Shown: positions 53,881 to 62,960, numbered from the stretch's first letter. The stretch is 64,000 nt of DNA from Candidatus Obscuribacter sp. (GCA_016718315.1 JADKDV010000005.1:186001-250000); one strand, 5' to 3'. The notes: generated by a model not told the origin, from the sequence alone. Program-made: numbers and translations.

Positions 53881-54120
53881 ATGGACAGCTTTGTCGTTCT
53901 GTTTCACGATGTCTGCGGTCACATCGCGGTGCGCAAAGTCTCGCGCAGCCTCGCGGGTGCTCAGGACTATATCACCGCTGCCCTTGCCGCCGCTTCCGCC
54001 ACCGAAATTGTCTGGCAGCCTTGCCGCACCTACTGCACGGCTTACGCTCGTTTTCGCGGCAGGCAGGCTGGCTTCGAGCAGGTCTCGTACTCCATAGAGA
54101 AGCACGAGACTATCGACTAA
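53881..54120 (+). CDS. Small orphan protein, paralogue of 38849-39088
   Basis: A 79-residue protein, same length as its paralogue. Conserved: FHDVCGHIAVRKV, the Ser-Leu-Ala-Gly-Ala/QDYI region, RTYCTAYARF and the ending SIEKHETID. GAAGAAGAGAG precedes the ATG. The conserved H-D-V-x-G-H and Tyr-Cys could be functional, but no family is recognised. Confidence 0.65.
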   Translation: MDSFVVLFHDVCGHIAVRKVSRSLAGAQDYITAALAAASATEIVWQPCRTYCTAYARFRGRQAGFEQVSYSIEKHETID

Positions 54121-54266
54121 TTGAGTGCACACTGTGGTGACTTCGTACCTTCTATAGGGTTTCGTTGCCGCCACTTTGTTGCCTTTCTTTTGCCTATCTC
54201 CTTGCCTGCAAACGTGCCTGCCAACGTGCCTAATTTTTCCCCCATCCCACAAGAAGGACTACAACC

Positions 54267-54647
54267 ATGAAGCGTATCCTCACTGCTTGCAGCTTGCTGT
54301 GCCTCCTGCTCGTCACCGGTTGTGTCGGCATGCCCGGCACCAATACTGGTGCACTGGTCGGCGGTGTCGCTGGTGCTGCACTGAGTCGCGACAACCCCAT
54401 CGCCGGTGCGATAATCGGTGGTGTCGGCGGCGCCCTGATCGGCAACATGATCGATAACAGCGGTGGCTCCGGGTATCGCGGCAATCGTGGCTCCTACAGC
54501 AACCCCGGCTACAACGACCGCGCCTACTACGAGCGCATGGAGCGCCAGCGCGCCTACGAAGAGCAGATGCAGTGGCGTCGTCTGCAGCAGCAGCGTCAGT
54601 GGGGGCAGCAGCGCTACTACGGTGGCCGCGGCTGCTACCGCTGCTAA
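54267..54647 (+). CDS. Glycine-zipper lipoprotein
   Basis: A 126-residue protein. Signal peptide with lipobox LVTGC (Cys19). Residues 28-62 form a glycine zipper (GALVGGVAGAAL, GAIIGGVGGALIGNMI), a membrane-inserting helical hairpin found in outer-membrane or envelope lipoproteins. A Tyr/Arg/Gln-rich tail follows, ending YYGGRGCYRC. AAGGACTACAACC precedes the ATG. Likely an envelope structural protein. Confidence 0.8.
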   Translation: MKRILTACSLLCLLLVTGCVGMPGTNTGALVGGVAGAALSRDNPIAGAIIGGVGGALIGNMIDNSGGSGYRGNRGSYSNPGYNDRAYYERMERQRAYEEQMQWRRLQQQRQWGQQRYYGGRGCYRC

Positions 54648-54717
54648 CGCCGTTGGTTGCCACGCAGAGTTAGTGGCGCCTGCTCAACCCCAAATCTGTC
54701 GAGATTAAAAGGCGGTG

Positions 54718-54757
54718 TCCACGGGTGGAAGTGCTGCGCACTTCTATCCGTGGGGCT
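54718..54757 (+). terminator. Hairpin after the lipoprotein gene
   Basis: CCACGGGTGGAAGTG pairs imperfectly with CACTTCTATCCGTGG; a weak T tract (TCTTTG) follows about 6 bp later. It is 70 bp past the stop. Confidence 0.5.
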
Positions 54758-54773
54758 GTCTTTGACTGGCTGG

Positions 54774-54968
54774 CTACATTTTCAACTGGCTATTAGCCTT
54801 AAACGGAGTATTGAACATGATTTCTTTCATTGCTTTTTTTGCGTATTTTTCTTCGGTACCATTCTGGAAGTCTTCTGCGGAGTTACCTTCTATGAGAGGG
54901 TGCGTGTTGCGGTAGATTGGCTGTTCGTCGGCAAAGGTCACGTCAGCTTCCCGGAAGAGAAACGGCAC
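54774..54968 (-). CDS. Possible small orphan protein
   Basis: A 64-residue frame with a GTG start at 54968 and AAGAGGAA 6 bp upstream. Soluble, mixed composition (FREADVTFADEQPIYRNTHP, then EEKYAKKAMKEIMF). No family. It fills the gap before the convergent MocR-type gene; it may not be real. Confidence 0.35.
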   Translation of the reverse strand: MPFLFREADVTFADEQPIYRNTHPLIEGNSAEDFQNGTEEKYAKKAMKEIMFNTPFKANSQLKM

Positions 54969-55082
54969 TGGCCGTTCCTCTTCCTATTTCTTTGCACTTT
55001 TTTACATCTGTCCCAAATTTTTTGGCATCTTTCTCTGTCAGTAAAAGTCTTATATCCTATAGTGTTAGCTATTTGAAGATGC

Positions 55083-56531
55083 TTAGCCCAGTGCCCTGGC
55101 AAAGTCTGCTATGGCTATCGTGGCATTGTCTTCAGAAAGTAGTGTGAAGTTGAAGAGAAACTCGCCCGCTACCGGCTCACCGAGATAATAGGTGGCGGTG
55201 GAGACAAGGGGTAAATGTGCTTTGCTTGCCGCCAATGTAATAGTGCTGTCAGAGTCGGAGTTAAACATAACTCTGAAATAATTGCCGCTGGATTGATCGC
55301 TTATAACGATCTTGTCAGCCAGTGTGGTCTTTAGTGAATGAATAGCGGCTATACGTCTTTTGGCAAAAGTCTTTTGTACGCGACTGAGATGTTTTTCGAG
55401 GTAACCGTCGCTCACTAGTTGAGCGAGAGTGAGTTGCACCATGGTGTCTGCCATATCGTCAGTTTGTAGCTTCTTTACGGCTGTGATATATGAGATCAGA
55501 CTCTGGGGCACGACGCAGATACTAATAGATGTTAGGGGGTAGAGTATCTGCCAGAAGGAAGCAATATAAATGACATTGGCATCGGGGCTGAGTGTCCAGA
55601 AGTGCTCAGGTGGCTCCCCTGAATAATAGAAGTTGCCATCATAATCGTCTTCTAGAATCCAGGCATTGTGTTTGTGTGCCCAGGCAAGCAGCTCCTGGCG
55701 GCGCGCTGGAGACATTATGGCGCCAGTGGGATCTTGATGATTGGGTGTTATATAAACCACTTTGATTTTGTCTGGACAATCATTTAGAGCGCTGACAACT
55801 AAGCCCTCGTCATCAACAGGTACGGCGTTGATCTTTATGTTGAGACTTCTGGCGATATTGCGCACCACGCCAAAGCCTGGTTCTTCTACTGCGATAGCCT
55901 GACCGGGCTCGACAAGGAGTCGCAAGAGTACATTGAGTATGCCGGAAGAAACAGAAAACACAGCTATTTGTTCGACTTTTGATGTTATCCCTTTGGATCG
56001 TGAAAGATAGCCTTTGAGAGCTTCTCTCAGTTCTGGGCGACCCAGGACATCGGGTTCGTATTCCATATTACGGAAGGTCTCAGGCACACAATTTTGCTGC
56101 ATCAACTCGCGCCAGCGGCGCATCGGCAGCGCGGCTCTTGGTACTGCTCCGTAATTGAGTCCGGCAAAGTCAGGAGACGATGGATATTTGTTCAATTCTC
56201 TGCCGATCTTACGAGCAAAGGTGGATAGTTGGCTGGAGTCGAGTGGCCTGCTACTTATCTGGCGCTCAGAGGGTTGAGTTTTGACTCGCTCCATGTTGGC
56301 ATAGGTACCAGATGTGGTATCGCTAATTAGATAGCCCAGTCTGAGTAATTCGCGGTAAGCTTTGACTACTGTATCACGAGCAATCTTTAAAGACTCTGCC
56401 AGATCGCGACTGGAAGGCAGTGCTGTGCCTCCATCGAAGCGACCATCCTCAATGTCTTTGATGATCGAATCAATCAGTTGTTTGTATATGGGCTGGCTCG
56501 AACTCTTATCTACCTTGAACGAAATAATCAT
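55083..56531 (-). CDS. MocR-type regulator (GntR HTH + aminotransferase-like domain) lacking the PLP lysine
   Basis: A 482-residue protein. Residues 1-70 form a GntR winged helix (QPIYKQLIDSIIKDIEDGRF, LPSSRDLAESLKIARDTVVKAYREL, GYLISDTTSGTY). From about 110 a fold-type I aminotransferase domain: RPELREALKGYLSRSKGI, TPNHQDPTGAIM, LEDDYDGNFYY. In active MocR proteins the next strand reads like GTFSK with the PLP-binding Lys; here it is IASFWQILYP, so the Lys is replaced, and the nearby Arg-Leu-Gly is also lost. It would still bind DNA and perhaps an amino-acid-like ligand but not form the usual Schiff base. An in-frame GTG three codons upstream is an alternative start. It ends convergently with the lipoprotein side. 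Confidence 0.85.
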   Translation of the reverse strand: MIISFKVDKSSSQPIYKQLIDSIIKDIEDGRFDGGTALPSSRDLAESLKIARDTVVKAYRELLRLGYLISDTTSGTYANMERVKTQPSERQISSRPLDSSQLSTFARKIGRELNKYPSSPDFAGLNYGAVPRAALPMRRWRELMQQNCVPETFRNMEYEPDVLGRPELREALKGYLSRSKGITSKVEQIAVFSVSSGILNVLLRLLVEPGQAIAVEEPGFGVVRNIARSLNIKINAVPVDDEGLVVSALNDCPDKIKVVYITPNHQDPTGAIMSPARRQELLAWAHKHNAWILEDDYDGNFYYSGEPPEHFWTLSPDANVIYIASFWQILYPLTSISICVVPQSLISYITAVKKLQTDDMADTMVQLTLAQLVSDGYLEKHLSRVQKTFAKRRIAAIHSLKTTLADKIVISDQSSGNYFRVMFNSDSDSTITLAASKAHLPLVSTATYYLGEPVAGEFLFNFTLLSEDNATIAIADFARALG

Positions 56532-56607
56532 CGCTGGCACCCAGGTGAGGTGCCTCTATAGTATCAAAGTTTGTTAAACAGACTGTAAAAAACTTTGGGC
56601 AGGTCTG

Positions 56608-58449
56608 TCATTGCTTTGAGGATTGGGGCATTTTTTGTAATTGTTGCTGATGCCACTTACAGATTTGTACCATTGTCGCATTGCTGTCAAAGCCAGCCAA
56701 TTGCATCAATCTGATAAAGGCTGGATTGGCTTGATTGAGTCTGATGCAGTCTGGCAGCGCTGCAAAAAAGCGCTCATTGAGCAGCCACAGTTGTTTGGAA
56801 AAATCTATTTCTTGAGAGAGCGGTATGCTTGCTCTTTCGCAAGGGGACACATAAGGCAGGCAGTAAGGTGCTCGACCGAGTGTGCCGTCGGGTAGCTCGA
56901 GTACTAACCCGCCTTCATGGGAGCCGGCTAAAAAATCTCTGCTATCGAGTATATCGAGCAAGGTGCTTTGCTGGTTTTTGCCTCGTATAGTCAGTGCGCA
57001 TACTGCTCTTATCGAGATTGGCGCTGGTAGTAATTCCTGCACTCTTTGCACGGTGGAGCCACTAAAAATGTCGTCATCAAAGAGTATATGTGCTCCTTCT
57101 GGTATGGCCTGGATTTGCTCAGGCAGCTCGTTTGAGCCAGGCCTGGCAACCATTTCGGCTTCTGTGAGAGGAGCGCTCAAAGGGAAGCAGCGTGAGACTT
57201 TTAAATCATAATCTCCGGCAATACAGGGATCAAGACTGATCACTGAGTGACCTCTAGCAAGCATCGCCGCAGCATGAATTTGGTCGGCAAGGGCGAGGTA
57301 TTCGACTGTCACGGCGTAGCTTTTGTCTGGTGGTCTGGATTTTTGGTGACTGTCAATAAATAACTTTACCAGGTCTGCTCTAAACTGCTCGAGTGATTGG
57401 TTGCAAGCTGGTATCATATCTGGTGTTTTGATCCAGTCTTTTATGCACCAGTTACCTTCGTTTCTGATGTAATAACTGGCTTTTGCTATGTCGCTAGAGT
57501 TTGCTTCTAATTGTTGGGTCCACTGCCAGTAACTTGGTGGCACTGCGTGACTGAGTGACTGGTCTTTGACTCTGATATTTTTTGATGAGACATTGTGGCT
57601 TGCTCTTCCGGCAAAAACTATTCGAGTATTGCGTTTTAACAGAGGGTCCTGGCTGAATTTTTCAAATGCGGACTCCGCCTCTGGTCTGAGCACGCACACG
57701 CAGGAGTGTCCGGCAACAAATGTACTAGCAAAGCGCGCATTGTCGCTGCCAAAAACATAAGTCACTTCCAGCTTGTCTTTGACTTTGTCACTAAACGGCA
57801 GGTGAGTTTTTAAGTAGCTTTGCAGTCGTATTATTACATCAGTAAAATTGACCATGCGTTCTGTGCCCAGCGCTTCCCAACCACAGGCCATGAGCCAGTT
57901 ACTTTCGCTTACAGCTTCCTGGCAGAGGCGCAAACGGTGCAAGGCATCCAGCGCCAGTCCCTGACATTTGGGTTGGACATAATCGTCGTGACCAGGCGAC
58001 AGATAACCACCAAGGACAAGCACACCTTCATGCTCTAGGGTACGGCGTGCGATTTCCATCATTTCTAGATGACCGTAGTGTACTGGCGCAAAGCCACCTG
58101 TGGTCAAAAGTACCGCCATTCTCTTTTGATTGGTCAGGTCTTTATTGATGGAGCGATTGATAATCTTGTGCAGGGGAGTCATGAGCCACTGGTCAGGCAG
58201 TCTGGCCTGACTAGCCTGACTGATACTGGGTGCGCCATCGTCAAAAAATCCAGCATCATACAGAGCGTTGGCCGTTTGGATTTTGTCGTGGACGGACAGG
58301 TAAGGTAACGCGCTGGCGTATATGGGGTCCAGGCTGGCTTTGTCGATAAAGCGCTGGGCATGGGCGAGACGTTCTTCAAAAGGACCCTGGTTAAAGAGTG
58401 TCTTTTGTTTATCGGGTGTGACAAATTGTAGTTTGCCCGCTGGCTGCAT
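56608..58449 (-). CDS. Fusion of an NMN adenylyltransferase-like and a phosphoribosyltransferase domain
   Basis: A 613-residue protein. Residues 110-310: nucleotidyltransferase of the NadD/NadM type, with GGFAPVHYGHLEMM (118-131) carrying the HxGH nucleotide site and LEVTYVFGSDNAR later. Residues 355-540: a type I phosphoribosyltransferase-like domain with the PRPP loop ILFDDDIFSGST (about 455-466). Together these could make a nicotinate/nicotinamide mononucleotide and adenylate it, but the base specificity cannot be read. The gene starts one base after the stop of the NAD synthetase-like gene, so they are coupled. N-terminal ~100 residues are unassigned. Confidence 0.8.
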   Translation of the reverse strand: MQPAGKLQFVTPDKQKTLFNQGPFEERLAHAQRFIDKASLDPIYASALPYLSVHDKIQTANALYDAGFFDDGAPSISQASQARLPDQWLMTPLHKIINRSINKDLTNQKRMAVLLTTGGFAPVHYGHLEMMEIARRTLEHEGVLVLGGYLSPGHDDYVQPKCQGLALDALHRLRLCQEAVSESNWLMACGWEALGTERMVNFTDVIIRLQSYLKTHLPFSDKVKDKLEVTYVFGSDNARFASTFVAGHSCVCVLRPEAESAFEKFSQDPLLKRNTRIVFAGRASHNVSSKNIRVKDQSLSHAVPPSYWQWTQQLEANSSDIAKASYYIRNEGNWCIKDWIKTPDMIPACNQSLEQFRADLVKLFIDSHQKSRPPDKSYAVTVEYLALADQIHAAAMLARGHSVISLDPCIAGDYDLKVSRCFPLSAPLTEAEMVARPGSNELPEQIQAIPEGAHILFDDDIFSGSTVQRVQELLPAPISIRAVCALTIRGKNQQSTLLDILDSRDFLAGSHEGGLVLELPDGTLGRAPYCLPYVSPCERASIPLSQEIDFSKQLWLLNERFFAALPDCIRLNQANPAFIRLMQLAGFDSNATMVQICKWHQQQLQKMPQSSKQ

Positions 58450-60333
58450 CTAACAGTTTGCCCCGCTAGTTGATTGTGTTTTGTCTGGTAGTCCCAGTGG
58501 TTTTGATGCTCCGGGCAAAAGATGTGGGGCCAGTCCACAGCGCTCAAAAACAATATCGGTGCGCATGATTATCTTGGTGCCGCCGGTAAGCTCTTGCCCG
58601 TCATGCAGTACGCGGTGATCCATCAAAATAGCCGATCCTGGTTGAGGATATAGTGAGGCGATTATTTCATCAGGTCGGCTCAAGCGCTGCCAGTCGCTGT
58701 AGTCCCTTTGCTCTAGTGGCACTACCGGTGGTACTGTTTGCGGGTCTTTGATAAAGCGTGTGGCTCCACCGTTTTTACTTGTGCTTGCTGTGAGATAGAC
58801 GACCATGCTCATCAATGTGCGCTTGCCGTCGTAGTAGTCAAAGGGGGCGTCATAGTGCGGCACCAGCAGTCCACCTGCTTGATATTTGATAAAGCGCATC
58901 AAAGGACTGACCGCTACAGCTCTCCATACTGGCGAGCCGTCCCAGTCTGCTGGGGTGTACTGCTCCATTACTCGCACCGCGGGTAATACTGGAGTCAGGC
59001 GGGTGTAGAGATAGCTAGCCAGTTGCTCGTTATATAGTGTCGCTCGATGGGAGCCTACGGTGTCTCTTTCTGCTTGATAGTCTTTGAGCATGCCGTTTTG
59101 TCCGACAGCTGTCCATGACAGCTTGTCTAGATGATCAAGCATCATCTGGCATTCACCGGCACTGAGCAGATTGTCCACCACAAAAGCACTTGGACCGTAC
59201 TGGGCGATTGCGCTTTTGCTTGTATTGGAGGCAATATGGCTTGTTCTTTTGTAGGCGCTGGTGTTTGTTTTTATCGTTGCCAAAATCGCTGGGTCTATTT
59301 GTATTTCATTGACAAAACCACCGGCTTTAGATGCTTTGAGCAGTTGTCTGGCATCAATGTCCTGGCGCCAACCGCCAGGTACTGCGCGCTCGTAGACATC
59401 GAGATGGATGGCGACAGATCCAGCTGCGTATTTGTGCGCATTTTGCTTGTTTAGTTGGTCCAGTTTTGCTTGCCAGTCTCTGTATTGCTCCATGGCATTG
59501 CTATCCAGTCTATCTAAAAGCGACTGCCTCAGCTCCTGGTCAACCAGAGACAAAAGCAAACTATAAAGCTCAATAAAGTCGTAGGGTACGCCGATTAATT
59601 GCTCATCGGTGCGTCCGTCATAAATATCGCCTGTAGGTGCTGCTGCCAGTACACTTTCTGGTACATCGAGGGCCCGTGCCAGGGCAAAGACTTCGCTCTT
59701 ATGCAGATCTGAGAGTATTTGCAAATCCACCATAGCGTCGGCAGCTTTGCCAAAATAGCCGATATAGCCACCTTCATCGCGGTTGGTTGTGCCAATTAGC
59801 ATGGCCGGCTGGTCTTGTTGTGTGAGCAAACTGGTTAAGTAAAAGAGAGCTGGTGTGCGCAGATAGGAGACCAGCTGTCCTGCCGCCCAGTCATCGCCTT
59901 CTATGCCCATGGCCTGGTCTGCTTTTGCCTTCAAAGTCTCGTGGCTAGTGCTCAGGTCCACCATCGCAACTGTGGCGCCATAATGCTTTGCTACTTCCAT
60001 GCCGCGCTCTGTGGCTTGTTGCTGATTGCTCGTGCCAGTCTTGATAAAGTACGGCAAAAGCGCTGCCACGATTGATTTAAGTGGTTGCTCCATAGAGCGA
60101 CTAGCTCTCACCATCAGAGCAAGTGCTACGGCTGAGTCCACGCCGCCGCTGACACCGATGACTGCCGCTTTTAAAGCAGAGTGTTTAAAATACTGATGGA
60201 TTAAGGTCTCTTTGGCTTTGAGGCAGGTCTCGACGTCAAAGCCTCTACGTTGTCTCAGGACCTGCAGGATATCGTGCAAACCAGGGTGCAAAATATGCTC
60301 CTTAAATTGACTGCTAAGGGTATTATTAACCAC
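58450..60333 (-). CDS. Fusion of NAD synthetase-like and 2OG/Fe(II) oxygenase domains
   Basis: A 627-residue protein. Residues 25-300: NadE-type PP-loop amidotransferase-fold domain with SGGVDS (62-67), GTTNRDEGGYIGYFGKAADAMVDLQ and APTGDIYDGRTDEQLIG. Residues 385-600: prolyl-4-hydroxylase-like double-stranded beta helix with HYD (His493, Asp495) and distal His in LMDHRVLHDGQE (about 573-577), then a basic residue in KIIMRTDIVF for 2-oxoglutarate. The first half should amidate deamido-NAD or a related adenylate with ammonia; the second hydroxylates an unknown substrate. Such a fusion is unusual. GTG start at 60333; no strong ribosome site. Divergent from 60378 with 44 bp between, so promoters overlap. 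Confidence 0.85.
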   Translation of the reverse strand: MVNNTLSSQFKEHILHPGLHDILQVLRQRRGFDVETCLKAKETLIHQYFKHSALKAAVIGVSGGVDSAVALALMVRASRSMEQPLKSIVAALLPYFIKTGTSNQQQATERGMEVAKHYGATVAMVDLSTSHETLKAKADQAMGIEGDDWAAGQLVSYLRTPALFYLTSLLTQQDQPAMLIGTTNRDEGGYIGYFGKAADAMVDLQILSDLHKSEVFALARALDVPESVLAAAPTGDIYDGRTDEQLIGVPYDFIELYSLLLSLVDQELRQSLLDRLDSNAMEQYRDWQAKLDQLNKQNAHKYAAGSVAIHLDVYERAVPGGWRQDIDARQLLKASKAGGFVNEIQIDPAILATIKTNTSAYKRTSHIASNTSKSAIAQYGPSAFVVDNLLSAGECQMMLDHLDKLSWTAVGQNGMLKDYQAERDTVGSHRATLYNEQLASYLYTRLTPVLPAVRVMEQYTPADWDGSPVWRAVAVSPLMRFIKYQAGGLLVPHYDAPFDYYDGKRTLMSMVVYLTASTSKNGGATRFIKDPQTVPPVVPLEQRDYSDWQRLSRPDEIIASLYPQPGSAILMDHRVLHDGQELTGGTKIIMRTDIVFERCGLAPHLLPGASKPLGLPDKTQSTSGANC

Positions 60334-60377
60334 GCTGCTGATTAATAGTTAAAAGTCCAGCTGTCAGGAGGTTCGTT

Positions 60378-61094
60378 TTGCGCTTTTACATACCAAGTGG
60401 GTCTTCGTTTGCCCGCACGCTGGGTCTTCTTACTGTCATTGCTTTTACTTTTGCTAACAGCTCAAATGCAGTGCTCGCCGCCACGCCTCAAGATGCTGGT
60501 GACAGTGCAGCGCTATCTACCAGTACAGTTGATATCTCTCCTGCCAAACTTGCATTGCTTAAGGAGTTATGTGACTTATTGGCGCCTGGCAAAAATGCCG
60601 AAGAATCACTCAATGTCACTTTTGCCCAGCAAGAAAAACAAATGACAGCAATCTTTAATGCTATGGCGGGCGCCAGGGTCCCTGCCGGAGCTAGCGCTGA
60701 AGAAGTGCAGAAGGCTAAGGAAGTAAAGGAAGCGCTAATCAGTCGTCAGATGAAAATACTCAAGCGCACCCAGCAATTGTTTCGCGAAAAAATAGACCTG
60801 AATAGCCTCTGCAACACCATTTATGTCTCGATTTATAACAAGCATTTTGACGACAAACAACTCAAAGATCTGATTACCTTTTACAAGTCACCGACTGGTA
60901 CTCATTTTAGAGAGGTCCAGACAGCAATTGTGGATGAAGCAATGGCTATGACTAACAGGGATATCCAGAGCAAAATAATTGCCATATCCAAGCAGGTCGA
61001 AGCTGAACTTAGAGCTGAAGTCACCCCGGCTGCTCCAGTCACTCCGCCGTCCGCAGATAAAGTTGCACCTGGTCAAGTAAAAGACAAAAAGTAA
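60378..61094 (+). CDS. Secreted DUF2059-like protein
   Basis: A 238-residue protein. TTG start with CAGGAGG 6 bp upstream. Signal peptide 1-35 (ending VLA). Residues 125-190 match the DUF2059 pattern: LNSLCNTIYVSIYNKHFDDKQLKDLITFYKSPTGTHF, then VDEAMAMTNRDIQSKI. DUF2059 proteins are periplasmic and of unknown function. A Pro/Ala-rich C-terminus ends the protein. Confidence 0.8.
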   Translation: MRFYIPSGSSFARTLGLLTVIAFTFANSSNAVLAATPQDAGDSAALSTSTVDISPAKLALLKELCDLLAPGKNAEESLNVTFAQQEKQMTAIFNAMAGARVPAGASAEEVQKAKEVKEALISRQMKILKRTQQLFREKIDLNSLCNTIYVSIYNKHFDDKQLKDLITFYKSPTGTHFREVQTAIVDEAMAMTNRDIQSKIIAISKQVEAELRAEVTPAAPVTPPSADKVAPGQVKDKK

Positions 61095-61097
61095 GAC

Positions 61098-62960
61098 TCA
61101 GTGTTTGATCTCAACATCAGTCAGTCCATAGCAGGTCCAGGGACCCTGCTTTAGTACCTCTACAAAATTGATTGTTGAATGGGCTTGAAGCTCACTGAGA
61201 GGCTTGTCTGTCACCAGGAGCAGTCGTGGTGTAGTGCCCTTGCTGCCTGTCGCGCTGAGAGCGCTGGTGTCACTTATAGTGGCAACTGGTCGGTTGAGAT
61301 AGGTGTTAATTGATGGCTTAAACGAGCCAAGCAAGACAATATCGTAAGGTGCTTCTTTTAGTTGTAGAGCCAAAGAGACAAAACTATCTTGGGTTTTGTT
61401 TGTGTAGTAGCGCAATAGTGTAGGGTGCGCGAGCGTGATAATTAGAGCCATCGTCATCACTGCGGCAAAAAGCGCTCTTGTCCAGGTTTTGTTTTTGATT
61501 GCGAGCACCTGCAGTACGACAGCCGCAATAAGGGGTACTGTAGACGCCAGCAAAAGCCAGTCTGGACGGGCTTTTGCTCCGGGTATAAAGGCGGCCCAGC
61601 CGATAAAAATACTGACACCAAGGGTGAGGGCACAGGTAATACCAAAGATACATTGCAGCCAAAATCTGTCCCATTTAAGAGGGTCCGCAACCTCCTGATA
61701 TTGCTTTTGCCAGGGCTTTGCCAGGCGCTGGGCAATAACTCCCAGACTGATTGCCAGTGGCGCAATGACAGGCAATATAAATGTATCAGACTGCAATTTG
61801 CTAAAACTAAAGAGCAGTAAATAAACCAGCGCAAATGTCGTAAACAAAAATAGACTGAGACGCTCTACATCAACAGGGGCGAGCTCGGCATCATCGGGCA
61901 GAACTGCTCTGACTCGATCTTTGTCGTAGGGTCGGTAGCTCGATTTGAAGTTTAGTCGCCCGCCAAACCAGCTCTCATTGAGGGGCACAAAAAAGTGATT
62001 TTTGAGGGCCTGAGGCAATAGTAAAAACCAGGGTGCTAGCCCATAGGCCAGCACTGGTAGATAATATAGCCAGTCGCTTTTAGCACTGCCCGGTAGATAA
62101 AAACCAGTGTAATTGGGATACTGCCCCAGTCCTTTGAGATAAGTCGGTCCGGCAAAATAAAAAACTGGCAGGGTGCAAAGTATCAGTAGTGCTATGCCTT
62201 GAGCCGGTGCCAGGCGCATCAGCCAGTATTTGAGCTGACTCAGTTTGACTTTTGTGGCGACAAAAAACAATGACAGAGCAATGGCGTATAGTGCCAGAGC
62301 TACAGGGCCGCGGCAAAGTATTGCCAGGGCAAGAGCTATCCAGAGCAAGAGCCAGATATGTTTGACGCGGGCAAAAATCGCCAGAGCTGTAGCGTAGAGA
62401 GCTAGATCCAGGCAAAGCGCAAAGCTCAATGAAGTGGTGTCAGTCTTTGTACTGACTAAAAGTAAAGGTGCCGAGACGGTCATTAGTGCGGCTGTCAGCG
62501 CGGACTCTCGGTCCACCAGTCGCTTTGTCGTCAGATAGGTGGAGAAGACCAGCAGTGCTGCCACTATGGCAAATGGCAGCCTTGCTGTCAGCGCTCCCGG
62601 AGCGCTCAATTGATAGCTCAGGGCCACGAGCCAGCTTGGCAGGACAAAACTGTGGCTGTCGATTTGATAATTGCAGTAGGGCGCAAAATAGTTTTTGAGC
62701 AGTAGCATCTGCCGAGCAGATTCGCTGTTTATTGTTTCGCCTGGATCTATAAGGCTGTAGCCAGTCAGTTGATTAAAATATATGCCTGCCACTGTCAGCA
62801 CTAAAAGCAGCCAGGGCAGCCATGGTCGCTCTACAGCGTTAGTATTGCTGTCAGGTCCAGACATGGCATCAGCCGACTTTGTATTGGTCGGCTGATTTTG
62901 AGATGTAGATTCAGTCTGTTCTGCAGTCTGATTGTTAGTGCGTTTTTTCTTCTTCGCCAT
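61098..62960 (-). CDS. GT39/ArnT-like membrane glycosyltransferase
   Basis: A 620-residue membrane protein with about 12 hydrophobic segments after a polar, Gln/Thr-rich 40-residue N-terminus. The first periplasmic loop has LIDPGETINSESARQMLLLKNYFAP, the place where GT39/ArnT enzymes carry an acidic catalytic pair (usually DE-x-x-Y); here D, E are spaced differently. Later RGPVALALYAIAL is also typical. These enzymes move a sugar from a polyprenyl-phosphate carrier to lipid A, protein or another acceptor on the periplasmic side. It converges with the DUF2059 gene, 3 bp apart. Confidence 0.8.
   Translation of the reverse strand: MAKKKKRTNNQTAEQTESTSQNQPTNTKSADAMSGPDSNTNAVERPWLPWLLLVLTVAGIYFNQLTGYSLIDPGETINSESARQMLLLKNYFAPYCNYQIDSHSFVLPSWLVALSYQLSAPGALTARLPFAIVAALLVFSTYLTTKRLVDRESALTAALMTVSAPLLLVSTKTDTTSLSFALCLDLALYATALAIFARVKHIWLLLWIALALAILCRGPVALALYAIALSLFFVATKVKLSQLKYWLMRLAPAQGIALLILCTLPVFYFAGPTYLKGLGQYPNYTGFYLPGSAKSDWLYYLPVLAYGLAPWFLLLPQALKNHFFVPLNESWFGGRLNFKSSYRPYDKDRVRAVLPDDAELAPVDVERLSLFLFTTFALVYLLLFSFSKLQSDTFILPVIAPLAISLGVIAQRLAKPWQKQYQEVADPLKWDRFWLQCIFGITCALTLGVSIFIGWAAFIPGAKARPDWLLLASTVPLIAAVVLQVLAIKNKTWTRALFAAVMTMALIITLAHPTLLRYYTNKTQDSFVSLALQLKEAPYDIVLLGSFKPSINTYLNRPVATISDTSALSATGSKGTTPRLLLVTDKPLSELQAHSTINFVEVLKQGPWTCYGLTDVEIKH

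Larger units (their letters stand above)
53477..54647 (+). repeat. Segmental duplication, copy B
   Basis: Direct diverged copy of 38446-39236, about 15 kb away, on the other side of the PknG-type operon. Copy B contains a complete glycine-zipper lipoprotein gene; copy A keeps only its 3' end. Confidence 0.8.

Noticed and set aside
54657..55076. Hydrophobic 139-codon plus-strand frame after the lipoprotein
   Set aside because: Phe/Leu-rich composition comes from T-rich DNA; the frame runs through the terminator-like hairpin and lacks a start signal.
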